A stretch of DNA of 64,000 nt, from contig NC_133402.1 in the NCBI RefSeq assembly GCF_047511655.1, positions 61,942,951 through 62,006,950 on the forward strand, written 5' to 3'. Source of the stretch: Castor canadensis. Taxonomy: Eukaryota > Chordata > Mammalia > Rodentia > Castoridae. The notes under the pieces were generated by a model that saw nothing but the letters and a program-made list of their open reading frames with translations, searched no databases and was not told the origin of the DNA. This document shows, one piece after another, positions 30,918 to 43,200 of the stretch. How positions within the stretch are numbered: position 1 is the first letter of the stretch; every line of letters starts with the position of its first letter. The position numbers were made by a program, and so were the translations under genes.

Positions 30918-31369
30918 ACCCTGTTCTCCGTTTCATTAACACTGGCATTTTAGAATGAGATTCTCCTTGACCCCGGATGAATTGATTCCTGGCTGAATCT
31001 TTCCCAAAAGAGCCACGTGAGGACATCCTGTGCGCAACAAGCGGGGTTGCTGACACTCGGCTAACCCCCACGAGGCCCTCCTGCAGGGTGTCTTTCAGAA
31101 TCGTCATAGAGCCCAAGGGAGACCATCTGAGGTGAAGTCCCCTGCTGGGTGGGGACAACCCAGGTCGCCAGCAGTCCTTTCCGTGCCCTCTGGATCCTGA
31201 GTCTCCGCAGAGCCTGGGCGCTCCTAGGAGATCCAGCCGTCCACTTGGGAAGCCTGCGGGACGGGGACGATCACCTTTTGCTTGTTGTCACCGTGCCTTG
31301 TTACTAAACCACTCTGGTTTTCCCAGCGTAGCTGTGGCGTCCTCGCACCAGGGCCACTGCCGCGCGCCA
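30918..31369. other. ATP1B3: Distal upstream region of ATP1B3
   Basis: Unique sequence rising in GC towards the CpG island; no repeat recognised. Confidence 0.5.
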
Positions 31370-31386
31370 GGCTCCAGCCCGGCCGT

Positions 31387-31583
31387 GGGCGGGGATGTGG
31401 GCGGGGCCTGGGGGAGGGAGCAGCGTGTGGGCGGGGCCAGTCAGGGCGGGGCGGGGCGCACTCTCCACTCAGACTCCGCCCAGCCGCGCGGGCGGTGCGG
31501 GGGGGCGGGGTGAAGGGGGCGGGGAGGAGGCGACGGCGCGGGCAGGCAGCGCGGCGATTGGCTGCGGCGGGGCGGAGACGTCA
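31387..31583 (+). promoter_or_regulatory. ATP1B3: TATA-less core/proximal promoter: GC boxes, reversed CCAAT box, CRE-like site
   Basis: gggcgggg (Sp/KLF-type GC box) occurs at 31387, 31399, 31429, 31444, 31503 and 31517. ATTGG at 31557-31561 is a CCAAT box on the minus strand (NF-Y type) and GACGTCA at 31577-31583 is CRE/ATF-like. No TATA box is seen. The order GC boxes, CCAAT, CRE, then about 200 bases to the ATG is plausible for transcription starting near 31600-31650; binding is inferred. Confidence 0.75.
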
Positions 31584-31619
31584 GGCTTCCCGCGGCCGGA
31601 GCGGCGGCCCGGCGCGGCG

Positions 31620-31799
31620 CGGCGCAGTCAGCTCGAGTTGGTCGTGTGAGGAGCATCTGCCCTCGGCCTGTGCCGCCGTCGCCGTCGCCGGGCTGCGCTG
31701 CTAGAACCGGGACGCGCCGCCGCCGCCGCCGCCGCCGCGCTCCTCGCCGCCTCCTCCACCCCCGCGGCCGCCGCTCCCTTCGCCGTCCGCGCCCCCACC
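31620..31799 (+). other. ATP1B3: ATP1B3 5' untranslated region (start estimated)
   Basis: The GC-rich stretch between the CRE-like site and the initiator ATG has no ATG in any frame after about 31640, so no upstream ORF competes. It includes a (GCC)n run. The cap site cannot be fixed from sequence alone; the left edge is an estimate. Confidence 0.55.
31716..31738 (+). repeat. (GCC)n trinucleotide repeat in the 5' UTR
   Basis: Seven uninterrupted GCC units and a partial eighth, about 60 bases before the start codon. Such runs in 5' UTRs are often length-polymorphic and can fold on RNA. Confidence 0.9.
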
Positions 31800-31908
31800 A
31801 TGACGAAGAATGAGAAGAAGTCCTTCAACCAGAGCCTGGCCGAGTGGAAGCTCTTCATCTACAACCCGACCACCGGAGAGTTCCTGGGGCGCACCGCCAA
31901 GAGCTGGG
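31800..31908 (+). CDS. ATP1B3: ATP1B3 exon 1 (coding part): cytoplasmic tail
   Basis: Encodes residues 1-36 and the first base of codon 37. It begins [16 protein letters not shown] and ends ...GRTAKSW, covering the whole cytoplasmic tail and the beta-family signature W-x2-F-x-Y-N-x6-L-G-R-T-x3-W. The donor is g|gtgagc at 31909. The same frame stays open into the intron as far as 32432 only because the island is GC-rich. F9 replaces the leucine I recall in human. Confidence 0.97.
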
Positions 31909-32058
31909 GTGAGCGGCGGAGGAGCGGGCAAGGGAGGGGAGGCCGAGGGGAGGGAGGTGGCCCCGGGGTCACCGCAGCCCCGCCTCGCGCTGGGCGGCGG
32001 CCCCATTCATTTCTCGCGGGGCGACGACCGCTGCGCCCGAGACGCACCGCCGGGCCGC

Positions 32059-32090
<32 letters not shown>

Positions 32091-33828
32091 GTGCTCGCGG
32101 CCGGAGCGGGGCGCACGTGCTGCGGGGCTTCCCGCCGCCTCCGGCGCCGGAAGCCGGGACCGTGCCCCGGGTGCACGGGAGGCCGAGCCGGGGCCTCCTT
32201 TGTACGGAGCGCGGCCCAGCCTGACCCGATCCGATCCGATCCGATCCGACCCGGCCCGGCCCAGGCGCCCCGCGGCTCGGGGAGAGGAAATTTCCACTCC
32301 CCCGCAGCTTGTGACTCGCGCGCGCGGCCGCCCCGACGGCCCCCGGGATTGCGAGCGTCGGCTTGTGGGTTTTTTTTTTTTTTTTTTTTTTTGCATGGAC
32401 GAGTGAGTGGCGGTGACTTGAGCACACAGTAACGTTGTGCGTGGATGCACTTGAACTCAGACTGCGAAGGCCCCAAGCCTGGGGGCCTCCCTCCTCCTCC
32501 TCCTCCTCCCCGATTGCAGCAGCAGCGCCTTTCTGCCTTCCAAGGGGGGAAAGTCGATCCCATCTGACCGCGGTGTGTGAGGTCCTCTCCGCGACCTCTT
32601 TGTTTTAAAAGAAATCATTAAGCCATCAACTACGTGTAGTGTTGCCTTAAGATGCTTGTTTGTTTGTTTGAAAAATTACATTCGTGAGTGAGATGGATCA
32701 GTGCCTCTTTTTTTTTTGGCCTGGAGTAAACTCATTTTACCTTTTTAAAAAATCCTATTAAAAAATTTTGCTAGTGGATCTTGATTGACCTGCCTACCCA
32801 ACCCTCCCTTCTCCTGCTGCCTCCCTCTTCCCGGAAAATAGAGAGTTGAGAACGATTGGGGCAAGACTTTTAAGAGAAGCAAGAAGGGAGTAAATGAGCT
32901 ATGACTCAAAATAAACTCGCTGCTCACCGAAATGAGCTCCTTAGGGTGGAAGGCGACTTGAAGTCCAGTCCCCAGCTCAGAGGAACCTTGGGGAGGTTTT
33001 AGCCCCCAACCTCCACTTCAGAGATGAGGAAAATGATACCCAGATAAGTGGTGATTTTTGCCTGTGCAAAATTACATGTTCTGCAGAGCCAAGAAAAGAG
33101 CCCCGTTCTTTAACCCTAAACCAGTGGTTGTATTGTTTTACAGATGCCTTACTGCATGGTGATTGCTCGGGATTTTTAAATTGCTATCTTCTTTTGAGAA
33201 CTCACAGTGTGATGAAGAAGTAAATCCTGTATCCAGAGTTAAATGAGGAAAAAAAGATGAATGCTTATAACCGTTGGTTGCTTGTTTCTAGAGTGTATTT
33301 TTACTGAAGAAATTTCCTTCCTCTGTGTCCTCTCATTTCTAGCACCAGTATCCACATGGTTGGATTGACCTTTCTTCCTGCACAGTGTGCTTTTTAAAAA
33401 GCCTTTGTATCAGATGGTCTTGGTGGAGATTTCATTGAAATATGCAGTTATGAGATAACATGGACAGGTTATCGCAGTATAAGGGTGAAGTAAGTGCTGT
33501 GCTGTGGCAGTGCATACAAGAACAGTTCGGGATTCGGTTTAGAAGGATTAAGGCAAAATCTATATGACTCTTAGGAACAAATTGTAAATTTCTGTTTGTT
33601 GAAATAATTGTAAACCAGTGTGGAATGGCATAGATAGGTGAAAATTATTCCCAACATGAGGCATCCTTGCAAGGCTGTGTGGGCAACTGGTGAGAGGAGT
33701 CTGGAATCCTCAGTCTACCAGGCTGCAGGGCTGGAGCATAGCGGAGTCTGCCTGGAGATGGGGCATGCCATTGTAATTCTCCAAAGGCAAGTCTGTTGGG
33801 GAGAGAGAAAGAGTGAGTGAGTGAGTGA

Positions 33829-33867
<39 letters not shown>

Positions 33868-34218
33868 CACGTGTGCCTACTGGCATCCAGGTCCCGGACA
33901 GGCCAGCTGCCTGATCCCACCACTTAATACTGGTGTATGTCTTTCTGAAATGTGTATAACATTTAATTTCTTAAACCAAGGAGATTAAACAATTTAATCT
34001 TCTGAGTATATTGTGAGCAACTTCCCATGTGAATTATCTATACCACCATTTTTATTGATATTTTGAAATTGAGTTACCAGTCTCATTATATAGTTACACA
34101 TGTTATGATTTTTTTCTTTATCACATGCACTGGTCCTTCTGTTCCCTTCCCCCTTACAAAATAAATTTTTGCCCATTTGTTTCCTTGGTGGAATTTCTAG
34201 GCCATGTATTCATTCATA

Positions 34219-34273
<55 letters not shown>

Positions 34274-37200
34274 TCACATACATTATATATAAATTTCTCT
34301 TTTTTTTTTTTTTTTTTTGATGGTAATGGGGTTTGAACGCAGGACCTACAGCCTTTAGCCACTCCACTAGCCCTTTTATTTTGTGATGGGTTTTTTTTTT
34401 TTTTTTTTTATAGGATCTTGCAAACCATTTGCCCAGGCTGGCTTCAAAATGCAATCCTCCTGAGTAGCTAGGATTACAGGCGTGAGCCACTGGCACCAAG
34501 CCTGCCTATTAGATTTTGAAAACTTGTTCTCATGGTACCTTCCTCAAAGTTTCTGTCAGTTTATACTCCCACCAAAGTGTATAGTGGTTTCTTATACCCT
34601 CATCGACAGTTAAGCTATTCTTATCTGTTATCATTTTTTTAAACTTACGTTTTTTGATAACAGCTTTTTTAAAAGGGAAAAGTCCTGTCTTGTTTCTGCA
34701 CTTTTTTTTTCTAATTGTCTTCCCCGCTTTTATCATAAATGTAAAGCAGGTGGTAGAAAAATTGCATCTTTTTATTGACTTGTAAGGTCGCTGGGTCTGC
34801 TGGCATGCAGAAGCATCCCAGGACTTTTGTTTTCTGTTTTTGATTGAGACAAGGTCTTTCTGCCTCCATCTCCCAAGTGCTGGAATTACAAGTGTGCACC
34901 ACCGCGTCCAGCATTCCCAGGATTTATAAAGGCAGACGTTCATTTACAGTTTTCCTGGTTTTTAAGTCTGTGGTATGATTGTCTCATTTTAATCTGCGGT
35001 GTTTCCCTTCAGGTGGGTTAGATATAGCAAAAGCACAAATGTTTAAAAAGCAATTTTGCTCTAAACATTTTGGATAAAGTGAAAATATTACATGTTATAT
35101 TACATTGCCTTATTTAAAATAGCTCTAAAGATTTTAAATAGCTGAGTTCTTTTATATTTGGCTAGTATCTTACACTTGGTTACAGTAGTTTCAAAATGCT
35201 TATACACAGTCACTTCATTCGACTTCTACAACAGCCCTGTAAAGCTGTGAAAGTGCATCTGAAGCTGACTTCTCAAGCTCAACAGTAAGTATGCCTCAGG
35301 AATAAGCAGTTGTCATTTTTGACAACATAGGACAAAGAAAATTCAGCACCTACTGTAATGCCGAAAATATGAAATGACTTCCTATGCATTGAATACAATT
35401 AGAGTCAAAGTGAGTTGTTTAGAAATCAGCCAGTGTTACTGAAATGAGGTAGGTGGTGTAATTGCGCTGGTTTGGAACTAGAAATCCTCCTGCCTCTGCC
35501 TTCCAAGTGCTGGGATTCCAGGCATGCACCACCATATCCCTGGCACAACATTTTTTAAATGATCAAATATGGTAGTAAAAAAATCAGCTTGTTCTGTTAA
35601 GTTTATCTAAGAAAGAGTGTTTCCTAAAGTGCTTGTGTATTTTGTACATACAGATACCCTGATATAAAATACATTTCTTACAGTGGCTCAGTCAAAAATT
35701 ACACTAAATTGGTGGGAAAATGGAAAGTATAGCTCTCTGATTTGCCAGAATTCACAGTGACAAGTGATAGAATCCTTGGGCCTACAGATTCCAAGCGTAG
35801 CTTTTGCTGTGCCATGTGTGATATTTAAAGACTAGTGCTGCATGGAGGTTCTTTGGAATTCACTATCTTTATTTAGGTTGTCAGTCAGTGCTGAAGATTA
35901 ACATTAATTTAAAACTTGGGTTTCTGATTTCCAAGCATAGTCATGATTCTGGATCAAAACTGTTAGCACCAGTGTTTTGTTCGTGCATTCTTTCTTTTAT
36001 TGTAGGTCCATGCGGTGTCATTTTCTCAGTAACTGAGCTCTCATTCTGAGTCATACCTTGGTAGACATTGTGCTTTGAAGCACAGACTCCATTCCATACT
36101 GCCCCAGTGCCACGGAGCTCATAAGGTGGTGTCATGGTCCTGAGGGTATGTGCACCTGTGGGAAGGTAACGGTTTGCCTTACCTTGTGCATAGGTTATAA
36201 GTGTAGGCTAGTGGTGGGGGGTGGCAGCAGCAGAGCGTGTACCGAACCATCACCTCCAGGAGCAGGTCAGCGCTTCCTGGGTTATCCAGGAAGTACTGTA
36301 GTGGAAGGGAAGTGCCATTGTAATTAGAGCAGTATGTGCTTGAATGTTGAGACCTATGGGCTTTGGGCGTGACTCAAGCAATAGAATGCTTGCCCAGCAC
36401 TCGTGAGGTCCTGGGTTCAGTCACCACACCACAATTTTGAAATACAGTTTTTTTTTTCAATCAAGCATTATGTTAATTTTGAAGTAAAATCCTCTCTAAT
36501 CTTTAACCACTTAGTATGACCACTATTAACATTTTTAAGACTTTTCTATATGTAAATAAAAATTTAAAACATAAAGTTTCAAAATAGACGGTTTTATCAC
36601 AAAATGTTCAGGCGAGTGGTTTTTATTCTTCTGCCTTTTTCTTAGAGGTTGATCCTTGGCTCTTGGCCCTCTTCATCATCTTTGAGGACTTCATTTACAC
36701 ACTTCCTAGCTGCTTTAGTTTCTTTCTTCTTTATAAAGCGGTTTTAGTTTCTCTCTGCTGGGACCCCCAACTATGCAAGTCTAGTCATTGCTTTTTCTTT
36801 TGGTGGTACTGGGGATTGAACTCAGGGTCTTGAGCTTGCTAGGCAGGTGCTCTACCACTTGAGCCACCCCACCAGCTGGCCTCAGACCAAGACTCTCCTA
36901 CCTCCCCCTGCTTCACGAGTAATTGGGACAACAGGTGTGGGCCACCATAGCCTCGTGTCTTTTTTATATTGTAACCAATGCCTATTAGAACTGTTCGATT
37001 GGGTGTTGTATAGGTACCTCTTCACAAATGTCTCCGCTGCCCTCAAGGGATAGTCTGCCTGACTTACTTCTCTCCGGCACCTCTCTTCATTCCCTGTAGT
37101 TCTCTCCTACTCCCTCTGGGCCTCCTTCTTGTTTTCTCCGCCTTGGGCTGGCTACTTAGATGTCAGCTTTGGAAAGCTGGAAAATATCTTTATACTCCTC

Positions 37201-40200
37201 TTTCCTTAAGACTTGGTTAAGTGTTACTGTTTATCCCTGAGTGCCTTTTCTTATGGCCTTTGTCACTTTATATATTGTTGTCAGTTAGACTATAAACTGC
37301 TTGTTTGGGGGTTTTGTTTTTTGCTTTTTTTTCCCCTGGTGCCGGGGATCAAACCTAGGGCCTTCTACATGCTAGGCAAGCACTCCACCCCTGAGCGCTG
37401 CTATGGGCTATATATGTGTGTGTGCTACTCGTGTCTTACTCATCTTTGATATTCTAACCCATAGGCTGCCTGGCATTTAGTAGGAGTGTAGAAGAAGTTG
37501 GTTGGATGGGCAGCATTGTGACATGTCCCTGTCGTTAACCTTCTGCAATATCGTTTTCCATGTCCTCAGTATTTGGTGGTACTGATGTCTCATAGTGTAA
37601 TCATTTTCCCCAAAGTTTGGGAGTTTCCTCTTTGTTGCTGTAGTGCTGATGGTTTTCGTAGAAGTTCGATATTAAAAGAAATAGCTGGGATGTGGCTCAG
37701 TGGTACAGTGCTTTCCTAGCATGTGCAAGGCCCTGGGTTCATACTCATGGCTGGGGGGTGGGTGGGAGTGATGTGCCAGGGAAGCGGGTCAGAGGTTGTT
37801 CCACTTCACTCAGTAAGGGGAGGCTAAGCTGGATTGTGCATTGGATAGCAGCAACAGAACCAGGGGTCTTATCCAGATCCCCTGCTTCCTTCTCAGTTTC
37901 TGCTGCTTTTATGAGAATGTCATAAAATCTTTTATTTTTCCCCTTAAGGTACCTTCTCTCATAGTTAATGGTGGTTTATTTAATAAGATCCTTCTCTCCC
38001 CTATAGGGTGCTAATACTAATAATTCTGAAAAGATTTCTCTAACTTACAGCCTCCTACATACTTGTTTAAACTGTCATTGCAGAGCTAGCTTTCATTTGT
38101 GGCTTCCTTTTAGTATTTTGCTGGTGCCGTGGAGAGTGCCTTCCTCACAGGCGGGAGGAACTTTTCTTGAGATCTCTAGCCTACTGGCAGTATCCAGCCT
38201 CCCAGAAAGTGGTCCATTATACTCTCTTACCTTACTCCCGCTTTCTGTAATTCCTGTCTTTCATCCCTGCCTGTCGGCTTTTCTCCATTTCCTAAATGTG
38301 TATTACCCACATGCTGTCTTGGGCCTGGTTTTCTCCTCCTTTCTGGTAATTTCATAAAACAACTGCAAAGATCATTCACAAATTCAGATTTGCATTCTTG
38401 GTTGACATCTCAGATTCTGTGCTCCTAATTAATTCCAGTTGCTTCCTTCTCATCCCACAACCCTGAATGAGGCTTAGCTATCTTAACTTTGTAACTCCAG
38501 TACCTTAAAGAGTTTGTTCCCCTTCCCATGGCATTCTGTCTTGCTCCTGTATTTGCAGTCTTTAAAGCCACTTCACCATCCTTTTTGTCATTTGGACTAA
38601 ACCTGGCCAAATGAGGCCAATTCTCCATCGTAACCATCTCTTTAATCCTGTGAACCACATCTCCATTGCTGTTACACGATTACTTCAGAAATGTGTTTCT
38701 GTAACTTTCCCTCATCCCCTTCCCCATCTGTGACAGCATACATTCAGGACACCCAGGATGCTTGTTTTCTCCTAGCTATGACCTGATGTCATAGTCCTGA
38801 ATGCTTCCCTGAACCCCTGTCCCCACTTTACCAGGATCTGGTAGTGGTTCTTTTTGTAAATTCTTAAAAGCTGGATGTGGTGCATGCCTGTAATCCCAGC
38901 ACTCAGGAGGCTAAAGCAGGAGACTTGTAAGTTGGAGGCCAGTCTGGACTAGAAGACCACATGAAGATCTGAGGATCTGAAGTGCTGGGAGTTAGACCCA
39001 GGGCCTCACAAATGCTAGGCCAGCTCTCTACCACTGAGCCATGTCCCCTGCCCAGAATGTTTTCAAAGTTGTCCCAAGATTAAATAGAGAAATGGCTTGC
39101 CAGCATTTGTTTGTTTGGTTGGTTGGTGGGAGTACTGGGGTTTGAACTTGGCTTCATATTTGCTAGGCAGGTGCTCTTCCAGTTGAGCCACTCTACTGGT
39201 CCTATCTGCTACTTTTTTAAAAAGTGCAGGGCTGGGAGTATAACTCAGTGGTAAAGCACTTGTTTCGCATCTGTGAGGCCGTGGGTTTGAACCCCAAGCA
39301 CCCCTATCTCCTCCCCCCAGAAAAGTGGTGTTGGTGACTCTTCACTCCTAATGCGTGTCCCAGAAGATCCAAGCAATCAGTTGCAATTGTTGTGGTCTAG
39401 GTCAGTGTAATCTCACCACTGTCCAACTATTTCTAAGGCTGCAGCTTCGATCATGCTGCTGCCCGTCCCCCAGGCTGTTTGCATCACCACTGTCTTCAGA
39501 AAACTGAAGTTCCACACCTTTGGTGTTCCAGGCTTCTTTTTTGTTGTTGTCTGTTTTTGTAGTGCTGGGGTTTGAACTCAGGGCCTCACAGTAGGTGGTT
39601 TACCGCTTGAGCCACATCCCAGTCCCAGGCTTCTTAAATCAGCTTGGAACTATTGTTTCCAACTTTATAATCTCTCGTGCCCATCACACACCCCAAATAG
39701 AAGTATTTGGCTAACTTTTTCCCTTCCCCATGCTCTTCCTTCTTTGTACATTAATTCTTCCCTATTTCACAAACCTGACTTGAGTGTCGGCTGTGCCAGA
39801 AGCCTTCTCTAAGACTGATAGTAAGTGGAAATAATACCACTGATTTCCTATAACACCTAAACCTTTATATCTAGGATTATAGGTGGGGGGAGGGTGTGTG
39901 CATATGATATTGCTTCTTCTAACTGGATGTCCTTAGCAGGATTTACATCTTCATTTTATGTTCCCACAGCATCTAGGGCATAGTAAGCACTTACTGATTT
40001 AATATAATCAGTTTCGGTTTGTGATTCATCTAGTGCTTGGGCTAAAGCTGAGACCATTGTGAGTCAGCTCCACACTGCGTAATTCTGTCACTCCGATCAC
40101 CATAACTCTTTTCCACTATGTTTCCTGTTCAGTCTGAAGTTTCCAGATAGAGCATCATGTAAAGTGAATCTGTGGGCTTATAATACTTGATGTCTTAGAA

Positions 40201-43200
40201 GTCTGCTAATAACACTGATTGGGACTCAGTCCATAGGGAGACGTAAATTCTAGTTCCACGTACGCATCTAACTAAGCTTAGGCGCTTAGATAGCTTTCTT
40301 GAAATCTCTTGGCCTTAGTTTCCTCTATAAAAGAGAAAAGTTATGTAGTTTCAGATGTCACTTTGGAATTAAAAACAAAGCCTGTATAAATGCTTTATAG
40401 ACCTTAAAGGACCAGATAAGTGTTTTAGACTTTCCTGACCACCCTGTGTGTGCCTGCTGTAACTTCTTAACTCTGCTATTCAAAGAGGCTGTAGACAATG
40501 TCTAGACCCGGCTGCCTCTTAATATTCGATTTACAAAACTGAGCAGCTGTGGTTTGTTTTAGGAGTTAGTCAGTGGTCAATGTAGGCTGACTCACTTGAA
40601 CTGGTCTTTTTATTTTTTTTTAATTAGCGTGTATTAATTGTACAAAGGAGTTGTTTCATTGTGCTATTTCCATATGTACAGGTAATGTACTTTGATCAGA
40701 TCCACCCCCTCTATTACTCTTTCTTATTTTCCCTCCCCCCCTGAACTGGTCTTAATGGAATGTGGCCTCTTAGCTTTGTTACTTTCATAGAACAAAAGTA
40801 ACACCACTGTTTGACGCTTTACAGATATAGATGTGAATGATCAGTAAGTCCACTGTCATTCTCAGCTTCTTCCCTGGGTTTTTTGGGGGGTGTTTTGTGT
40901 GCTATCAGAATTTGAACTCAGGACTTCACGCTTGTGAGGCAGGCTCTCTTGCTTGAGCCACATCTCCACCCCCTTGTATGATGCTTTTAAAATGCAATAC
41001 ACAGTATATCTACTTTGGATAGAAGTCTGGCAGTTTCTTATAAAAGTAAATATACACCTACCCCTTGAGCCACCAGTTCTACTTCTAGGTGTTTACCCAA
41101 GAGAAATGAAAACATATGTCCACAAAAACACTTGTACAAGAATGTTCATAGTAGCACTATTCATAATAGCTCCAAGCTGGAAACAGCCCAGGTCTCCATC
41201 AGCAGGAGAACAGGTACACAAACAGGCATGTCTACATGAAGAAATGCTACTCAACAGGAAAAGATGAAGCACACGTGCACAGACATGGGGGCTCTCACCG
41301 TATGTACGGTTTTATTTATATGAAATTCTTACTGTAACACCTGTGCTGAGGAAAAGTTCAGCCGTGGTTGCTTCTACGGCAGTCAGTTCAGGTGATAGTA
41401 GTGACCTAGCTCTTGAGTAGGATTTGGGTCATATAGCTGAATGCACTTGTTAAACCCACTTAATGGTACATTGGAGGTTTGTGCATTTCATTGAGTATAA
41501 ATTTTTTCCCCTTAATTGTAGTTAATATGTGTGCTGAATTGTTTTGGGATGAAGTATTCTGACATCTGCACCTTGACCCGCATCCAAAAAAACAAGACAG
41601 ATGCAGTAAAATGTTCATTGTGGCCTGTAGGTGGTTTCTGGTGTTCACTGTTACATTTTGCTTAGCTCCTCTGTGTGTTTTAAATGTTACTAACAGAGTG
41701 AGAAGAAAAGTAGGAACACATTTGTCTTTTTCTCTTGGTTTCTTCACCAGTCTGTGTTTGCTACAGATGTTTACCCCTTTTCCTGTCAGTCCTTTTTCAG
41801 TGCATTCATGTAAATATGCTTATGTTGGAATATGTAGGAGTAAGTAAGTTTTATCTTACTTTTATATGACTAATAGAAAAATGACGTTTGGAACTTTTTT
41901 TTCCACTTAGTATGTCTTGCTTTCTCCATATCAATGTATATAGGTTTTTCTCGTTCCTTCAACCCATTGTGCGGTAGTATTCCGTGGTGTGGAGATTATA
42001 TGTCAGTTTTCTTTTTAATAAACAGTGCTTCCAGTTTTTCTCTCAACTTCTGTAGTACATGTGTGCAATAGTTTTTCTAGGGTAGATAAACTGAGAAGTG
42101 GAATCTCTAATTTATAATATGTACGTGTTTTTATTATTGTCTTCACACACTTTTTTTTTTTTTTAAACTCAGGGACTATCATTGAGCCACATCCCCAGCC
42201 TCCCTTCTCCTTTTTATCATGGATATTTATCAGTCTTTTAAATTTCTTCCCCTTGGAGGGGATGCTGGCATCGGGCAGGCTGGTTTAGTTGCATTTTCTC
42301 CGATAGCTGCACTGAGCATATTTTTGCTCCACCTCCATTCCTTTGAAATGGCAACAGTGCTTTGCTTATTCTCTTGCATGATATTCTCACTGGTTAAAGG
42401 AAATTTTTCTGTTTTGTTTTGTGTGACTGGGGTTTGAACTCAAAGCTCCATGCTTACAAAGCAGGTGCCTTAGTGTTTGCCTGGGCTGGCCTCAAACCAT
42501 GATCCTCCTGATCTTAGCCTCCCAAGTAATTAGGATTATAAGTGTGAGCCACGAGCACCTGACTAAAAGAAATTTTTGATAGACCTCAAATATTAAGCCT
42601 TAGTTTTACTTCTAGATATTCTTTACAATCTCTTGCCACCATTTGCTGTGTTATCTTTTAAATAAATTGTACTCGTTTTTTAAAAAAATAGCATTTTATC
42701 ACAGATTTGTGGTTTTATAGACTACTCACTAATTGAAATTGGCATCTGTTCTGTATGGTCTGTACCTTTTTTCTTTTTGGTGGTACTGGGGTTTGAACTC
42801 AGGGCATCTTGCTTGCGAGGCAGGTGCTCTACCACTTGAGCTACTCTGCCAGCCCAGCATCTGTTTTGTATGGATCTTTTTTAAGGTACTGTGCTTGGTT
42901 GATCTGTAGCTCTGTTGTGTCATTATCACACTATTATGCAGGTTCTGTATGGGTGCTTGTAGAATGAGTAAATGCTTGAATTCATCAGTACCATCTGTCC
43001 ATTTTTGTATTAAGTAGTCCTAACCGTTAAAAACCATTGAAGCGCTGGGCACCAGTGGTTCATACCTGTGATCCCAGTTACTTAGGAGGCTGAGATTGGG
43101 AGGATGGAAGTTGTAGGCCAGCACAGGAAAGAGATCCTCAAGACCCCATCTCAACCAATAGTTGGCATGGTGTCATCCCAGCTATGGAGGGAACCATAAA

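Larger units (their letters stand above)
31370..32360. promoter_or_regulatory. ATP1B3: CpG island over the ATP1B3 promoter, exon 1 and start of intron 1
   Basis: A sharp change from AT-rich flank to very GC-rich DNA with dense CpG, spanning GC boxes, exon 1 and about 450 bases of intron 1, ending at a run of 23 T (32370-32392). It is typical of a broadly expressed gene. The edges are judged by eye. Confidence 0.9.
34120..34720 (-). mobile_element. Old LINE-1-like fragment, interrupted
   Basis: tttatactcccaccaaagtg ... cttataccctcatcgacagt (34560-34612) is the reverse of an old LINE-1 3' region. An (AT)n run and a composite SINE lie inside it. Confidence 0.45.

Noticed and set aside
31909..32432. 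Read-through of the exon 1 frame into intron 1 for 174 more codons
   Set aside because: The donor g|gtgagc fits consensus, the spliced product matches the full known protein, and the read-through text is low complexity.
31282..32563. Several long overlapping open frames on both strands in the CpG island (70-234 codons)
   Set aside because: High GC depletes stop codons in all frames. The frames overlap each other and exon 1 and encode low-complexity R/G/P/A-rich text.
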